Below are positions 63,101 to 64,000 of a stretch of DNA of 64,000 nt, in pieces. A program made the position numbers and the translations under genes. The stretch lies in the NCBI GenBank assembly GCA_047972265.1, contig JBKEAM010000112.1:1-64000 (forward strand), written 5' to 3'. Positions within the stretch are counted from its first letter, which is position 1; every line of letters begins with the position of its first letter. A model generated the notes under the pieces. It was not told the origin of the DNA. It did not search any database and saw only the letters and a list, made by a program, of their open reading frames with translations. The stretch is from JAAYCI01 sp047972265. Lineage in GTDB: Bacteria > Bacillota > Clostridia > Oscillospirales > Ruminococcaceae.

Positions 63101-63158
63101 TCAGTTCCTTCAAAATATTATCTACTTGTTTATCACCCGGGATATTGCGGTTGTCCAA
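60153..63158 (-). CDS. P-type-ATPase-like membrane protein without catalytic Asp, with a disordered N-terminus
   Basis: A 1001-residue protein. Residues 1-430 are low-complexity (Gln, Glu, Pro, Lys rich) and look disordered. The rest follows P-type ATPase order: membrane spans, CIGAPLTSSLVSAIP where CPx-ATPases have their ion motif, IEELGKVNVVMATGRDIFP near residue 720 in place of the DKTGTLT phosphorylation site, an N-domain block GFTAWVNNSRITLGTREMM, and LLIKTTDMNIS in place of TGDN. The A-domain TGES motif is also missing. So ion pumping by the usual cycle is unlikely; a regulatory or scaffolding role is inferred. The start is TTG at 63158 with AGGAGGG; rlmB lies 26 bases upstream. Confidence 0.75.
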   Translation of the reverse strand: MDNRNIPGDKQVDNILKELKTSKKDLPRVNAADVEDILKGLGVSGKKTPAETKAQPQPAPQPKPVQQAAPPPARPAPAPAQKPNAFEGAALAEELAQQNQDVQEPQPRRRGKAAAMDKVDPDKFTNDSELLSWFSDEESAPLTAAQKRQQKEQRKQQAKQEKQQKRSAGKKGKKEEEYDAPYGESLYTPAHELEPYGEAGFESDFNQPEGSPEGQPMFGEYDGFGQEGYQTQEQGYYYEEDAQQYPQTPADSFEQWQEPGAFDQQPEPMFGGEGMQEEQSLSMPELMQEEWPEPPPWPQDGTIVWQQGEPEPEQFQEVFHTASYSTESFKIVEEEDGSFATVPEETFDFLEDAQEELPESIFGEAQVDERFREFFSESVMVGPGETFSEKGRRKRKRRSKALITGEFARLAADAEAAEEEQQEDPFDDYNRPQDADGILKDLATLKSNLLIRGVAGTVLALLALWMGLGAAGTVSLPDFISPVLHGGTFSLVYFVIILAGVIVNFTTVAAGLVGLFTEPTGDCGPALAAVGALLQGAVYGLQGILGETHVVTLFGFLALALLAANSFGKMLRAMGIQQNFRLASAEVNHSAGYVLDSSDESVYDLAHGLDEPDPNLLISRPTTLVKGFMRQSFSQRWSDKIGRILGWVLLLVGIAAALIGFFQTQNMLVALSSFTAALCIGAPLTSSLVSAIPSLLMQRAATRVGAVVPGWSAIEELGKVNVVMATGRDIFPTNCARLHSIKTFEKERIDVAILYAASVLSAGCETLGDLFLAVVQDRRDLLYKVESLVYEPGRGFTAWVNNSRITLGTREMMQRHDVEVPTMQQEMKYLGEGRVPMYLAVKGKLSALFVMSYSPNRKVDKTLEGFLKSGVSLLIKTTDMNISAALIEKTYGMPEGVVKVLGQRELEIMEPHTEYKPDSNGVMTHIGTFSSFIGGMRAASSCAASERMATILQIAAALLASVLSIMLAFSGGLAGLSLLPVVIYQLAWSIMVSAVPLARKY

Positions 63159-63184
63159 GGCCCGTCCCTCCTCTTGCTCTTTGT

Positions 63185-63949
63185 TTATAAAGTAGGCTCC
63201 GCCGCTTGTCTTTGGCGGAATATCTCGTATAGTACAATGCCACCGGCAACCGAAACGTTAAAGCTATCCACCCCAGTAGACTGCGGTGCCATGGGTAACG
63301 AAACCACCCCATCGCATAGCTTACGCACCAACGGAGACACCCCCTTGCCCTCGGCCCCCATTACCAGCGCCATTGGCCCGGTAAGGTTTTGCTCAAAGGG
63401 TGTTTGGCCGCCAAAATCGGCACAGTATACAAATATGTTTGCTTTTTTTAGCCGGCGAATGGCCTCGCCCATATTGGCAACACGGGCCACCGGAATGCGG
63501 GTTGCCGCCCCGGCAGAAGCCTTTACCACTGTGGGTGTTACCGATACGGCTCCCCTTTTGGGGATAATTACCCCCTGCACCCCGCACAAAAAGGCTGTGC
63601 GCAACAGGGCCCCAAGATTATGTGGGTCTTCTACACCATCTGCCAACAAAAAAAACGGAGGCTTCTCTGCAGGCAAAGCAAGGATATCCTCCAAGGTTGC
63701 ATATTCTACTTCTGCTGTAAAGGCAATAACCCCCTGGTGCCCGTCGGTACCTGCCAAGGTTTTTAGTTTGGCAGGGCGGGTACGCTTTACAACCGCCCCT
63801 GCCTCACGCGCAAGCGCCGTAAAATATCCCGCTGTTTTAGGGTCCAACGTTTCGCTTATCAAAACCGAATCTACGGCAGATCCGCTTTTTAAAAGCTCTG
63901 CCACTGCGTTTTTTCCATATACCGGCATATTGCCCGATGGCTGGTCCAT
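63185..63949 (-). CDS. rlmB: 23S rRNA 2'-O-methyltransferase RlmB (SPOUT family)
   Basis: A 254-residue TrmH-type methyltransferase. The N-terminal substrate-binding part begins with VYGKNAVAELL; the SPOUT domain has DGVEDPHNLGALLRTAFLCG (motif 1, with Asn and Arg), VMGAEGKGVSPLV (motif 2) and DSFNVSVAGGIVLYE (motif 3), the knot that binds SAM. It methylates the ribose of a guanosine in 23S rRNA. GAGGAA lies upstream of the ATG at 63949. It is followed by the P-type-ATPase-like gene, probably in one operon. Confidence 0.93.
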   Translation of the reverse strand: MDQPSGNMPVYGKNAVAELLKSGSAVDSVLISETLDPKTAGYFTALAREAGAVVKRTRPAKLKTLAGTDGHQGVIAFTAEVEYATLEDILALPAEKPPFFLLADGVEDPHNLGALLRTAFLCGVQGVIIPKRGAVSVTPTVVKASAGAATRIPVARVANMGEAIRRLKKANIFVYCADFGGQTPFEQNLTGPMALVMGAEGKGVSPLVRKLCDGVVSLPMAPQSTGVDSFNVSVAGGIVLYEIFRQRQAAEPTL

Positions 63950-64000
63950 GGATTCCTCTTTTCGTTATTAAGCATCCGCTTAACTCATTTATTGTTTTAA

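Noticed and set aside
1..64000. tRNA, rRNA, CRISPR, insertion sequence or prophage
   Set aside because: No cloverleaf-like sequence, regular repeat-spacer pattern, transposase or phage gene was seen in reading both strands.

Overview
The window looks like chromosomal DNA from an anaerobic, Gram-positive-type clostridium (Clostridia, probably Oscillospiraceae-like). Evidence: strong AGGAGG-type ribosome binding sites, frequent TTG/GTG starts, a superoxide reductase, an ECF vitamin transporter component, a VanW protein, and a lysS/greA neighbourhood typical of that class. I see no rRNA, tRNA, insertion sequence, prophage or CRISPR array. The taxonomic call is inference.

Layout. (1) 1-3800: a truncated membrane protein, a Gpi18-like GT-C membrane protein, a flavin-reductase-like protein and an AT-rich 2H phosphoesterase. 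(2) 3974-19986, all minus strand: a nonulosonic (legionaminic-type) acid locus. LegB, LegC, a PtmE-like nucleotidyltransferase, LegI, LegG and LegF can be recognised, with two translationally coupled Gfo/Idh/MocA oxidoreductases. Inserted among them are a DUF2142 protein and two tandem copies of a gene pair: a large GT-C-like membrane protein plus a small protein with two membrane segments and an extracytoplasmic domain. (3) 20200-26884, plus strand, transcribed divergently: MBOAT acyltransferase, SGNH-like partner, surface-carbohydrate protein, flippase and N-acetyl sugar amidotransferase. Regions 2 and 3 together read as a surface glycan factory: make a legionaminic-type sugar, amidate or acylate it, flip it and attach it. 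The expected N-acetyltransferase (LegH) is not visible. (4) 27000-34700: a zinc-ribbon membrane protein, SppA, YccF, GNAT, aldo/keto reductase, VanW, protein tyrosine phosphatase and HflX. (5) 34907-39257: a MacAB-like efflux operon (adaptor, permease, lipoprotein, ATPase) whose permease and lipoprotein both carry Gly/Met/Pro-rich tracts. (6) 39453-51386: M3 peptidase, RsmA, RecG, EEP-family protein, small MGMT-like protein, a glycoside-hydrolase-like/amidase fusion, superoxide reductase, LUD protein and YcxB-like protein. (7) 51517-64000, minus strand: GT2 glycosyltransferase with a long structured leader, ECF S component, RuvX, LysS, GNAT, GreA, an EF-G paralogue, a 1001-residue P-type-ATPase-like protein that has lost its catalytic Asp, and RlmB.

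The points most worth a second look are the pseudo-P-type ATPase, the duplicated GT-C/two-TM module, the structured leader of the GT2 gene, the glycoside-hydrolase-like/amidase fusion and two palindromes lying inside promoter spacers.
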